From NCBI RefSeq assembly GCF_963422355.1, contig NC_085095.1, positions 4,152,107-4,216,106 of the forward strand: DNA of 64,000 nt, given 5' to 3'. Source of the stretch: Corticium candelabrum. Its lineage: Eukaryota; Porifera; Homoscleromorpha; Homosclerophorida; Plakinidae. The translations under genes were made by a program, and so were the position numbers. Positions 46,543 through 57,700 of this stretch are shown here, in pieces. Each line of letters opens with the position of its first letter. The first letter of the stretch is position 1. The notes below the pieces were generated by a model. The model had not been told where the DNA came from, searched no databases, and saw only the letters and a program-made list of their open reading frames with translations.

Positions 46543-48150
46543 ATGTGTGCATGTATTGTTTTATTGTCATATTGAACCCTCTTTCCTGTGCAGAAGAGTC
46601 CACAAGCAGGCAAAGGAGATTCTATTCGTAATGTAATTTAACTTTTCACAGTACTTGGGCTACAGAACAGGATCATGTCTGAAATAGCATCATCAACAAT
46701 TTTTAATTGCTATTAGTGAAGTACTCTCTACTAGTCATTAGTCAAGCATTTATCAATTGAATTTATAATGATGGGGCAACTGCGAAATCTGGCAAGGCAA
46801 TTCCAAATTTATTTATCGCTGATAACACTGTTGTTAGAGATAGACAAATATTATTCATAGCTTGCATGTTGATCACTTGCATTTTTGACTTTGTGGTTGT
46901 GGAGTTGTGTGAAAACCATTTCAATATATTTCATTCACACTCAATTGCGCATGTTTATCAATGTGTGTTGTGCATATTATTATTAACACTATTTTTAGAA
47001 TGTTGTATTGTTTATATTAATATTTGGTAACGTGCGTTATTCAGAATGGCAGGTAGACAATACAAGTCTGGAAGATCTCTTTGTTATTACCACCAAACAA
47101 TGCAAAGGGGAGGAGAAAAAAGAGATCTTCCAGACTTGTCCACCCGCCATTCTGAATAACGCACGTTACCAAATATTAATATAAACAATAGTGAATTCTA
47201 AAAATAGTATAACTTGCATGCAATTCACATCCTAAATGAAGCATTGTAGGAATTCTTGACTTATTGTAAAGTATATGTACAGTATATTTCTTAGAACATT
47301 CATGAATACCGTTGATAACAAGTTGCTGCTGACACATTCAACAAAGGCTTGTAAAATTGAAGAGTATAGACTAAACATATCCATATCACACAAAATAAAC
47401 CATTTCAAGCAGTAAAAATCATCTACAAGCAGAATCAAAAACATGCAGTGCCTGAATAGAAATCCAGTCTGATTTGGTAGTCTTGATTGTCTGCTATAGA
47501 ACCATTCACAGTAGTTGCAGTTGTCCTTTTTGTTAGTTTCCAGTTATTTTCTGCAGCCAATACCGCCATAATTGATCTTTATTGATCCATATTTCTCCTA
47601 GCTGTGGTGTTGCAAAAATACCTCTGTGAGAGCCGCAATTACTCCCATTACCTATAGACTTCCCACTCAAAGGTTGCAAATGTAACCTGACTATCCAAAT
47701 CAACCTTCTACTTTCCATGATAGTAACCCATCCTAATCAAATCTTGTCTTTGCTTCCTCTGTAGCCGTGCATTTGATGGATTTATACGTATAATAGATCT
47801 AGATCAGCTGATGAGATATGTTAGCATAACCCTCGAGACGAGCGTTGTTCGATACAAAACGAGTGCTTGAGCCTGTCGCAACTCCAACATCCTCTCTTAC
47901 AAAAACTTGAACACCAAATTCTTAACAGCTCATAATTTCCACCAACCACTAGAAACCATTCATAGTGATCAGATGATAAGAAAATAAGCAAATTAATTAA
48001 GAAAATCTGAACATGAATAATACCATTTCCTGCTGTAAACTGTGCAAACACCTTAGACCTATAAAACTATTATTAGACACAATATATTTTTGACAGACTG
48101 TAATTACATTATTAATTAGTTAATTAACTAAAAATTGTTCATACTGTTCT
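46543..48150. other. No gene seen; one perfect-looking foldback
   Basis: Apart from the hairpin at 46985-47212, this is AT-rich unique-looking sequence. Short - strand frames (47232-47444, 47533-47718, 47821-48051) lack recognisable domains. Confidence 0.4.
46985..47212. mobile_element. Short foldback MITE
   Basis: Arms of about 93 bp (ACTATTTTTAGAAT, then GGTAACGTGCGTTATTCAGA and AAGTCTGGAAGATCTC) surround a loop of about 40 bp. It could form a nearly full-length hairpin. Confidence 0.75.
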
Positions 48151-48157
48151 AGATAGA

Positions 48158-48214
48158 TGCTCCATCCGGACATATACTGTATAATATACTGTATAATATA
48201 CTGTTTAATATACA

Positions 48215-48256
<42 letters not shown>

Positions 48257-48400
48257 TGTATATATACTGTATATATGCTGTACAATATACTGCATATATA
48301 TATATATACAGTATATTTTTTCTTGTAAAAAATTATATATATATATATACATATTTGCATATATATACTGCATTAACTTATACATATTAGACTTAACTGT

Positions 48401-48454
<54 letters not shown>

Positions 48455-48705
48455 ATAATATATATATATATATATATTGTATAATATATAGTATATATAA
48501 TGTATATATACTGTATAATATATAGTATATATAATGTATATATACTGTATAATATATAGTATATATAATGTATATATACTGTATAATATATAGTATATAT
48601 AATGTATATATACTGTATAATATACTGTATAATATACTGTATATATACTGTATATATACTGTATAATATACTGTATATATACTGTATAATATACTGTATA
48701 ATATA

Positions 48706-48790
<85 letters not shown>
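48158..48790. repeat. TATACTGTATAA minisatellite, (TC)n and (TA)n
   Basis: Tandem units that are the reverse complement of those at 43220-43558, interspersed with TA runs. A (TC)n array (48709-48739) and a final TA array follow. Long frames here are repeat artefacts. Confidence 0.9.
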
Positions 48791-48795
<5 letters not shown>

Positions 48796-49009
48796 TGTAT
48801 ACATGTACATCCACAGATAACCACACACCCACACGTGCATGCACATATATGATATGATGATATATCGGTTATTGTAGAGCTTTCATACACAGCATAACGA
48901 AATAACATGAATTCACACAATGTTTCAATCTAAGGTCCTTCTTCAGCTGGGTATATTAATTTTGAAAATATCTTTTGCAAATTTGTGCAAAGTATAAATC
49001 TATAAAACT

Positions 49010-50297
49010 CTACAATTACAATAACATAATTACTGAAAACAGCAGTCAGCCTGTACAACTGTGTGTAGGTTTGTTATTTATTATTAATCAATCAATCAAT
49101 TAATTAATTATATAAACACACCAAAATGCTTTCAACGCACGAGCAATCGTCACATCGTCATTGTATGGCCTCAGAAACCCATTACTCGTATCCAGTTCAC
49201 TGGAAAGTCGATTCGTGCCGTTTGCACGACTTGTAGTAGACAACGATCCCAAAACGGGGACCCCTTTGAATCAAGCGTTGCAGTTACTGATCGAAGAGCG
49301 CACGCACGTTCCACACTTCCGTCATTTAGAATACAACAAGAATCTAGGGCTGTAACGCGACTATTGAATATAAAATAACGCACGTTATATGTGTATGTTG
49401 TTGATAGCAATGAGCAAATGTGTTAAATTGATATTAAACAACACAATTTTAAAGCGCGTTATAATTTACTAACGCGCGCTGATTTTTGAGATTGTTTATA
49501 TCAACGCGCGCCTTTTGCAGCCGCATAGCAGTAGCCTCGGTATTCCAGACTGCTTTCTGCACGTGATGGGAGGGGAGAGTGGGAGGAGAGAAGAAAGCAG
49601 TCTGAGGACAGCTCTATCGTAAGTGACTTCGGAAATAGGCGGTGTTCATCTTAATCGATTTTTACCCACATTCATTAGGAACAGTAACAAGCACCAGATG
49701 GCTCGTGGGATATTGCCAGAAGCTGTTCGCTGCCAGCCGACTACAAACAAACGGGAGAACGTAGAAAATGAGTGACTTTACTGAATCCAGTAGCGAGAAG
49801 GCAAAGACGTCGCGACCTCGTACTAAAATCGCTTAGCAAGCAGTTGATTGGTCTTCAAGGCTTCAAGTCGGAACAGCCGCTGCAATGGCTTTATCGTCCG
49901 GTAACGTCTGGCAAGCATTCGCTGAGTTATCATGTCATCAGGAGCGAAACTCGTAGCGCGTTGCATTTGTGTTAGCTGCACCCCACTGTGCTATTACAGT
50001 CGTCTGAGAATCGCTTCTAGGTAATTACAAAGTACACATTGACGTCAACAGTTGTCTACAGCGCTGATTGGCCGTTCTTTTTTTGAGCGGTGGTTTTGAT
50101 TGGTGCGGATGTTTCTGAAATTGAGCAGTCGCGCCTCTTCCGAAGTCACTTACAATAGAGCTGTCCCCAGACTGCTTTCTTCGTCCTCCCACCCTTCCCT
50201 CCCATCACGTGCAGAAAGCAGTCTGGAATACCGAGGCTACATAGCAGTGGCCAAGTGCGTGTTGATATAAATTAGCACCTTTCGGCTTCCGTAAGCG
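49010..50297 (+). repeat. Right copy of the 1.25-kb inverted duplication
   Basis: Reverse complement of 40758-42008. It carries an extra roughly 25-bp segment near 49400 (GTTGTTGATAGCAATGAGC) and keeps the full MITE C with both TSDs. Confidence 0.85.
49532..50239. mobile_element. Mutator-like MITE C, copy 2, TSD CATAGCAG
   Basis: TAGCCTCGG...CCGAGGCTA ends flanked by an exact 8-bp repeat (49524-49531 and 50240-50247). The 708-bp interior has a frame at 49772-49975 (RRQRRRDLVLKSLSKQLIGL) that matches copy 1. No transposase. Confidence 0.8.
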
Positions 50298-50412
50298 ACT
50301 GGCCTGAATGGCGCTTAGTAAGTTATTTAGTGCGCCACTTACGCGTATGGGACGGGACAACAACATGAAGATCATCGTAAATCGGTCTACAACAGTAAAA
50401 CCGAAAAAAACT

Positions 50413-50483
50413 GCGTCGGCCGGGAATTGAACCCGGATCGACTGCTTGGAAGGCAACCATGCTGACCATTACACCACCGACGC
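50413..50483 (-). tRNA. tRNA-Gly (anticodon TCC)
   Basis: 71 bases on the - strand: GCGTCGG acceptor strand pairing with CCGACGC, a D-arm TGGTGTAATGGTCAGCA, an anticodon loop CTTCCAA (anticodon TCC at 50450-50448), and a TPsiC arm CGGGTTCAATTCCCG. No intron and all stems pair. It reads GGA (Gly) codons. Internal A- and B-boxes serve as the pol III promoter. No clear T-run terminator is visible within 15 bases. Confidence 0.95.
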
Positions 50484-50683
50484 CTGTTGGAAAGAAGCGT
50501 TGTAAATCCGGATATATTGATTGTCATTTCCTCCAAGAGTTGTACTAAAATTTTAGTAGTACTAGAGTCACTAGAGTCTGAGCGGAAGAGCTACCGTATG
50601 TATTCCTCCGCTCTAATATCTGTGGATCTCATAGTTGGACAGTTGTGCATGTAGTCTAGGTATCTATCTCCTAACCAACACGA

Positions 50684-50754
50684 CGAAGCCAGCCCCTCTT
50701 CCCCTTTTGACTTTTGTTGGCAACGGAATCAAAAAGGAGGGGAGTGACTGGCTG
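50684..50754. repeat. Short hairpin GCCAGCCCCTC...GAGGGGAGTGACTGGC
   Basis: A 71-bp imperfect palindrome directly left of the 63-bp MITE. It may be a minimal relative of the TAG.CTCG elements. Confidence 0.5.
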
Positions 50755-50756
50755 CG

Positions 50757-50819
50757 TAGCCTCGAAGTTCCAGACCGTCTCCCAAAAGAAACGGGTGACG
50801 GTCTGGAACTGCGAGGCTA
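50757..50819. mobile_element. Minimal Mutator-like foldback (63 bp)
   Basis: The arms TAGCCTCGAAGTTCCAGACC and GGTCTGGAACTGCGAGGCTA are near-perfect inverts around a 17-bp loop. Flanks CTGGCTGCG and CTGGCTGAC resemble a 9-bp TSD. The same terminal TAGCCTCG appears in MITE C. Confidence 0.6.
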
Positions 50820-50900
50820 CTGGCTGACTACTGTAGTGTACGCGCATAGTAACAATAACGTAATGTAGCCTAATAAAGTTATACGGGTATTCCCGTTGTC

Positions 50901-51001
50901 ATGGCTATGAAAGCCTTGAAGATGGATCTCGAACCGGATTTTGATCGATGGACACATGCCACTCTTGTTATTCAACGAACATGGAGAGGTTACTGCACTA
51001 G
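50901..51001 (+). CDS. Candidate first exon with an IQ motif
   Basis: ATG at 50901 opens MAMKALKMDLEPDFDRWTHA, then LVIQRTWRGYCTR (an IQ calmodulin-binding motif), to a donor CACTAG|GTAGAA at 51001, leaving phase 2. It lies on the same strand and 2.8 kb upstream of the MFI-like exons, which also carry an IQ motif, so it may be the start of that gene. The frames at 51208-51400 (LRIQRKYRDYLDG) and about 51467-51489 (RIQTWWK, donor GTGATG) may be further exons, but I could not join them in phase. Confidence 0.4.
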
Positions 51002-51626
51002 GTAGAAACATCGTAATAAGCGTCAGTTCGTCACTAAAAAATCGCACGTCACTCCTGATTAGATGCAAACTTTTTGCTCTTCTGGAAGTGAAAGCGAGCC
51101 TCATGTGTGCCTCAAAGGCTAGCCGAATGCAGAGTGAAACGCTACAAGACGTGTCAACGCTTCTATCTGTCTATTCGCCCAGCAAATCTAGAGTATTTTG
51201 ATTCTAGTTGTGGTGGGACGTAGTTTACATTTTACATTGCTGCATGTTTCTTGTGCGGCAGGTGTCTGCACTTTCTTCCTTTCGGTCAAGAGGTTTGATA
51301 CTAAGAATACAACGCAAGTATCGGGATTATTTGGACGGTTGTATCGAGTATGGGTTGCAACCGTATGTGCCTGCTGTCAAGAGGTTGGCTGGATATGATT
51401 GTTGTGGTCTGAGCTTAATTGAAAGTGTGACGGTTATGTCATGTAGTTTTCAGTCATTTTGTGCAGGTCGAATTCAGACTTGGTGGAAGGTGATGTACTT
51501 GAGTGTTCTTGATTGCATGTGTTGTACGTGCATGCAAATTTGATTAATTTTTTGTCTATTTGCCTGTTTGTCTGGTTCTTGGAGGATCTATCTGTCTGTC
51601 GTTTTGTTTTCTTGTTTGTCTGTTTG

Positions 51627-51657
<31 letters not shown>

Positions 51658-52430
51658 ATATATATAAACGTGTTTGATTCAATTAGGTGTCTTTAGATCT
51701 CCTTGCTTGCCTGTACATTTTACTTCCTTGTCTGTGTTTGCTTGCTTGTCTACATGGTTTAAAATTTCCAAAATTTGTACTTGTTAGTAAAAAATCTCAG
51801 CTAGGGGTTGGGCTTATAGACAATCCTACTTTACTAACAGTTATATGGGACATGCAAATAGTACTAAGTATAAAAACATTTTTTTTGAAAAGAAGAAAGA
51901 TGTAGGGTTGCTGTACAAAAAGAATACATGTAGAAACAAGACCATGACATCTTTCGTAAACAGATTGACTTAGCAATACATCATCCCTACATTGCACCAT
52001 TTTCTAATTAGTAAGGTATAAAACACATATTATAGTGTCGTATTGCTCAGTCAGTCTGTATACGAAAGATGTCACAGCGCACCCTAAATGGTCTTGTTTC
52101 TATTCTTTTTTCGTACGGCAACTCTACATCGTTCTCATTTTTTTGCATGAGCGTAGATACGCACAGTGGTAACGGTGTATGTGAACAGATGTACTGTAAT
52201 TCAACAAAATTTTGTAAGCATCTAAAATTTGTAAATTTTGTAAGCGATCTCAGATTTACTAAAGTTAAATGCTTGCTAGTTTTGTCACTCTCGGCTGTGA
52301 TTTTGATTTTTTGTTAATTTTGTGTTGATGTACGAAAGTTGGCTGCTTACGAAATGGCAAATTTGTACACTTTCAAAAGTTTCCACTTATGAAATTTTGT
52401 TGACAGTATACAGTCAGATCCGTATATATG
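51002..52430. other. Mostly unassigned; (TA)n and one foldback
   Basis: Besides possible IQ-gene exons (above), this holds a short TA array (about 51627-51652) and the foldback at 51897-52128. The rest is AT-rich without exon signals. Confidence 0.35.
51897..52128. mobile_element. Foldback with GATGTAGGGTTGC-type arms
   Basis: Arms share GGTCTTGTTTCTA, TACGAAAGATGTCA and GCAAC(C/T)CTACATC in inverted order around a roughly 95-bp centre. The right arm has a small insertion (CAGCGCACCCTA). Confidence 0.6.
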
Positions 52431-53021
52431 TCATGGAACATGCAAACTTCCTAGTAGTTTAGATTACGTATTTAGGTCTGGTATAGGTACTGTAGTCATC
52501 GTTTTGCGATCGTGATCAAGACAATTGAAATGTACAGTCTAGGTATGCACTCAGTTCTGTTGTAACAACAGTGGTATGGTATAAACATTGACTATCAACA
52601 GTGTTAGATGCAGCACAGTGTAGTAAATGATTGATTGTAGAATGGGATGTGTGAATAGTTGACTGTAGGTGGCATTCAGCTAATAAAGGTGTTTCTTGGT
52701 TGTCCAGTACACAACCCTAAAATGCAGTGTTAGATGCAGCACAGTATAGTAGAGGATTGATTGTAGTTTGGGATGTGTGAATAGTTGACTGTAGGTGGCA
52801 TTCAACTCCTGAAGGTGTTTCTTGGTTGTCAAGTACGCACAATCCCTAGCTACAATACAAAGGATGGGGCGACGAAGTTCATGACGCTTTTTTGTTGCTG
52901 TTTGCTCACTTAATGTGTGCTTGGACTCATCTGTAGTTGGACACGGAAATGATGTTTTAAGGTAGGTCCTATCATGAAACGTGGTCGTGGGGAGGAGAAA
53001 TTTGAGATTTGTGTGTACACG

Positions 53022-53108
<87 letters not shown>

Positions 53109-53170
53109 CAAGAGCTTGATGGAGAGCCATATAGGACCACGCCCCTTTCTGTTGTGCAACCCGGATTAGA
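52431..53170 (+). repeat. R1 repeat copy B, uninterrupted
   Basis: Collinear with the three pieces of copy A at 18853-24126, and serving as the empty site for both insertions there. It has its own 130-bp internal tandem duplication (GTGTTAGATGCAGCACAGT starts near 52600 and 52726) and an (AC)n array (53023-53105). Confidence 0.82.
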
Positions 53171-53219
53171 AGCCTCTCTACGCTTGGCAGTCACAGAACA
53201 TGATGGAGAATTTTGAGAT

Positions 53220-53813
53220 AAAGTGGTAATTTGTCACGAGTAAATCTTGGAAGTTTGTTAATGGTAATGCACATGTATTGATGATTTTGATCTACATATC
53301 TAAAAAATGAATGAAGAAGTACAGAAACATTTTGAGAAAATGATGGGTATGTATAGTGATGGGTATGTACCTACTTCATTCATGCTCCTCTCCTACATTA
53401 CAATTTTTATTGTAGATTACTTGCAGCAGTTGTGGGTATCTCAATCTTTACATGTAACGCAGCAATCGTGTGTGACAATATACTCTGGGTGTGTAATTAT
53501 GGATGTGATTGTGGGTAGGAGATGAGAATGAAATAAGCCCATCCTTTCTTACCCTCATTTTCTCAAAATGTTTTTATACTTGTCTAACTGAATCAATAGC
53601 AGGTGAGTTTATCACCTAAAGGTGTCACTTTCTGGAGCAAGGTCTCTGTTCCATATTTACCCTTGATCATAACCAGCTATTGGGGTGGGGTCATACTCAA
53701 GTGAATGCAATGTTTTTCTGCTTGCTTAGCTATAATTTATTAGCAACAATGTCTACTTTCATGCTAGTGTTGTAACTGTATAATAGTATCAGTGTAATAT
53801 CTTTTGACTATAG
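53220..53813. other. No gene seen (probably intron/5' flank of the MFI-like gene)
   Basis: The frame at 53307-53525 has no splice context that I can join to the downstream exon. Confidence 0.35.
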
Positions 53814-54724
53814 GAATGTAAAAGAACATCAAAAACAAAAGTCCTGTATCCTAATGAAGCTGCAAGTGTTATACAACGTTGCTGGAGGAGGCATATTGTA
53901 TGTTTATTAGATGTATTGTTGATGTGGCTGGCATGACTACTTCTTTATGACTTTTTCTTCTGATAATTTGATGGGTGTAAAATTGAGAAACAACTGTCAT
54001 ATGTGAGTCTACTAAATTTGTGTTCTTATGTTCAAGGACATGCAAGTTTATAGATACTATCGAGATTTAGTGAGCTTTAGAAATCGTGGAGATCCATCTG
54101 TTATGCTGAGATGCATCAATCCTACGGAAGTAGGTGCAAAGTTGAGATTGTGCAATATTGTACATCTTGTATAGTTTGTTTTTTACACATGTATGCTTTG
54201 GACGGCAACACAGCAATTTGAACATTCTATTCTTGTGATATCATTCTATCAATCTATTACCACTGTCAATTTCCAACCAATAATTACAAAACTGTAATTT
54301 TGACTTCAATAACTGTGATTTTGACTTCAGTCTAATTGGCTTTTTTGGTTGAAGTCAAAATCACAGTTATGTAATTATATTGGTTGGAAATTGACAGCGG
54401 TGATAGATTGATAGAATGTTCTCAAGTATAGAATGTTTTAATTGCTGGGTTGCGGTCAGCTATAGTTTGTGCATATATAAAGTACAAAGTCATAATTTAC
54501 CATTTGGTTGAGAGAGAAGTGTTAGAATTGATAGCTAAAACAGCAAGGCTAATTTTACTGAGTTATTGTTATGTTTTCTATTTTTTGTATAATTATAGCA
54601 TTTGCTTGACCAGTTATACTGATTAGCTTTGGGAGGGATGCACTGATGTGTGACAATTGTATTATAGTGCTATATCAATCTAGTGTATGAATTTTATAAT
54701 TTTTATAATAGTTTTCCTTTTCAT

Positions 54725-54782
<58 letters not shown>

Positions 54783-57700
54783 AGAGGGAGAGGGAGAGGG
54801 AGAGGGAGAGAGGGAGAGGGAGAGGGAGAGGGAGAGGGAGAGATTAGAACAGAAAGAATGAGATGCTTGAATACTGTAGTGACACAGGGCTCGAAGAATA
54901 GGCTGTCAAGTCATCATTTGACGAGTCAAGTTTACAACTGACAACTTAACCTTGTAGTCTATGGGCACGCCTCCACTAGGGCTTAACATGTTTACAACCT
55001 GTTTAGGTCTGAACATTTTAAAGAATAATCGTGTTTCCACTAGCGTTAAACCTGTTTACCTCTAAACCTAAACAGCTTTTGTTAAACATGTTTCAGAGGT
55101 AGTTTAAGACGGAAGTGGTTTAGGTTTAACGGTCACGTGATAGTAACGCGCATCCAGGACAATGGATTTTAGTTCTTTCACGCTGTTCTTTCTCTTTCTT
55201 TGGAGACTATTGGAAGAAGACAGACGTAGGCAATGTCAGAGATGGCGTAGACTGATGCAGAGTGTTCGGAGAGTGCGATTTCAGCGAAGACAGACTTGTA
55301 TCTCTGATTATTCTCGAGACAAACGGAAGACGATCTCCGACTGTCTGGTGCACAAGAAATGAATTCGCGCGGTATAACAAAGTTCCGGATAATTGTTTTA
55401 ATTAAAAGCCCGAAAGAAATGGACAAGTGGAGACACTGTCTAGCTAAACATGTTTAGAGTTTAAATATGTTTAGAGTATAAACATGTTTAATGTTAAACA
55501 TGTTTAGAGAGCAACAAGTGGAGACACAGCCTAGGTCGTCAAATAACGACTAGATCTAGAGCAGACCAAGGCTAGTTTGTAATGGCTTTCTCAGTATGCA
55601 GGCGGAGAGCTGTACTGTACTGAAACTTGCACCGCTTTGATGCTCACATTGAGACATTTGTCGTACAATGAAATTATACACCAGCAGTGGACAAACGGCT
55701 CATCGTGAAACGGGGAGTGCAAGAGCCATCTCAGGATTCCGACAGAGTAGAGGCAGGCATGAAGTTTATGACCAGGGAGCACGTGAAGAAGTAGAGACAA
55801 TGGTAAATTCTGTAGGCCGAAATAGGTATAATGGTAGATACGATTTTAGTAGCAAGAAACGGACAACTTCCGCAATGTGATATGGTTAACCCCGTCTTGT
55901 TTTGACAGAGTTGTGGTATGCGTTTAATCACTAATCCAATTAGCTATCACTATCCATTGGCTCAGGGGTAATGTGTTGGATACTCTTGTTTACATGCCAT
56001 TATGTTTTACGGAATACTGCGCTGTATGCTTGCACTGCACTGAATTTTAGAAGACCGTGCAAAATGGTGGTATATACCACTAAACACCATGATTAATATC
56101 AACATGATGTCCTAGACTAAAATTTTTGACGAAATTTTTGGAAACTCGTCAAATGACGACTAGTTGGACCGATTTTTCGAGCCTTGTAGTATGAGTAATC
56201 AAATTTTGTTGGTATTATATGTTCTCTTCCTTGATGAGTTGATAGACACCAGTGGGCTTACTTAGAGAGACAGCTTCTGGTTATCAAGGCTGATCTATGC
56301 TTAGCACCACCCAGCACTGGGCACGCAAGACCGCAGTCTGCCACTGTCGCCTGACAGCACGAAGAACCCGCTGTCGTGTGGCAGCTGCCACCACACCTAA
56401 CAATAGCCTTGTCCCTAGCAATACCACTGGTTGTCAAAGGTATGCCTGTACCCTGACGGCATGCCGCTTGTTTTGTGGCCCTGGTGGGCTGCCCCATATG
56501 TTGCATTATATCTGTACCATACATTCAGCATTACACTAGCATAGCTAACGTATGAGAACAACTAAAACAATCCTTGGGCGGGGGTGGGCAAGGAGAAACA
56601 GACGCTATTACACTGTACAGAGTCCACTACTGTCTAACTCGCCAAAAACATGTCACTATGTACGTCACAAGCACTCGCACACTCATCTTCCTTAATGCCC
56701 ATAGTCGTCGTATTAACAGATATTTAGCTCTGCTAAATACCATATAAGATGAAATATTGGTGGGAGTTTATTTTGGCGGTTTGCTAAGAAATTGACAGAA
56801 AAGCTATTGGCGGATTTTATTTTGACGGTTGAACGTTGCTATTGGATAATTGATGTAGGCGTCGACCCTGGTCTTCACCCATCTGACATGTGGCCGTCAT
56901 AGGGGAGTTTGCATTTCCGTGGCTTTGTGGTCCCTGGGATCCAACTATTGATGAAGAATTGCTTGAAGAACAGAACCCACAAGATTCCTATGCTGTTGCC
57001 ATGGTTATTGCCATTATCAAATTATGCCTGATGATCGTTGGTGATGACGTCAAGATGATGTCACACCCGTATATCTTGGTGGCCAAATTATTGGCAGATT
57101 TTATATTGGCGGTCGCTGGAAAATTCGCCAATCTGCCAAAATAAACTTCCCGCCAATATTTCATCTTATACAGTACTTCATTACTTCTCCTTCTTGACGC
57201 ATTGATAGACACCAGTGGGCTTACTTGGAAAGACAGCTTCTGGTTACCGAGGCTGATCTATGCATCAGCATGCGTCGGCTCATCGAGGCACCACGCAAGA
57301 TAGAGACATGAACCAGATGCAACACAATTGCTGATTTATTTTTATTATTTCTGCGACGCATCGCAGACTGCAACACTTGTATATTTGATCTCACAGAAGT
57401 CTTGAAGTGGTTCGAGATAGCCTGCCTGGATGTGAAAGTGACAAACCGCAGATAAATACATCCTGATAGTTTCCGCTCCAACCATCCTTGCACTGAATGC
57501 CACAAATGAGAGGTCCTCAGCTGTTGGCAAAAGTTGTTAAATTGTTTCATACTTGTAGTTTAGGCCGCTCGCGTTGACAGGGCTATTGCTGCTTGTTTAA
57601 GCTGCCAAACGTTGCAGTCCAGAATGATTCCCAATTGGTCGGTAGCGGTGTTGGTTTTGGATCTGCAGGCAGGGTTAGGAATTTGAACTTCTCCACCTGT

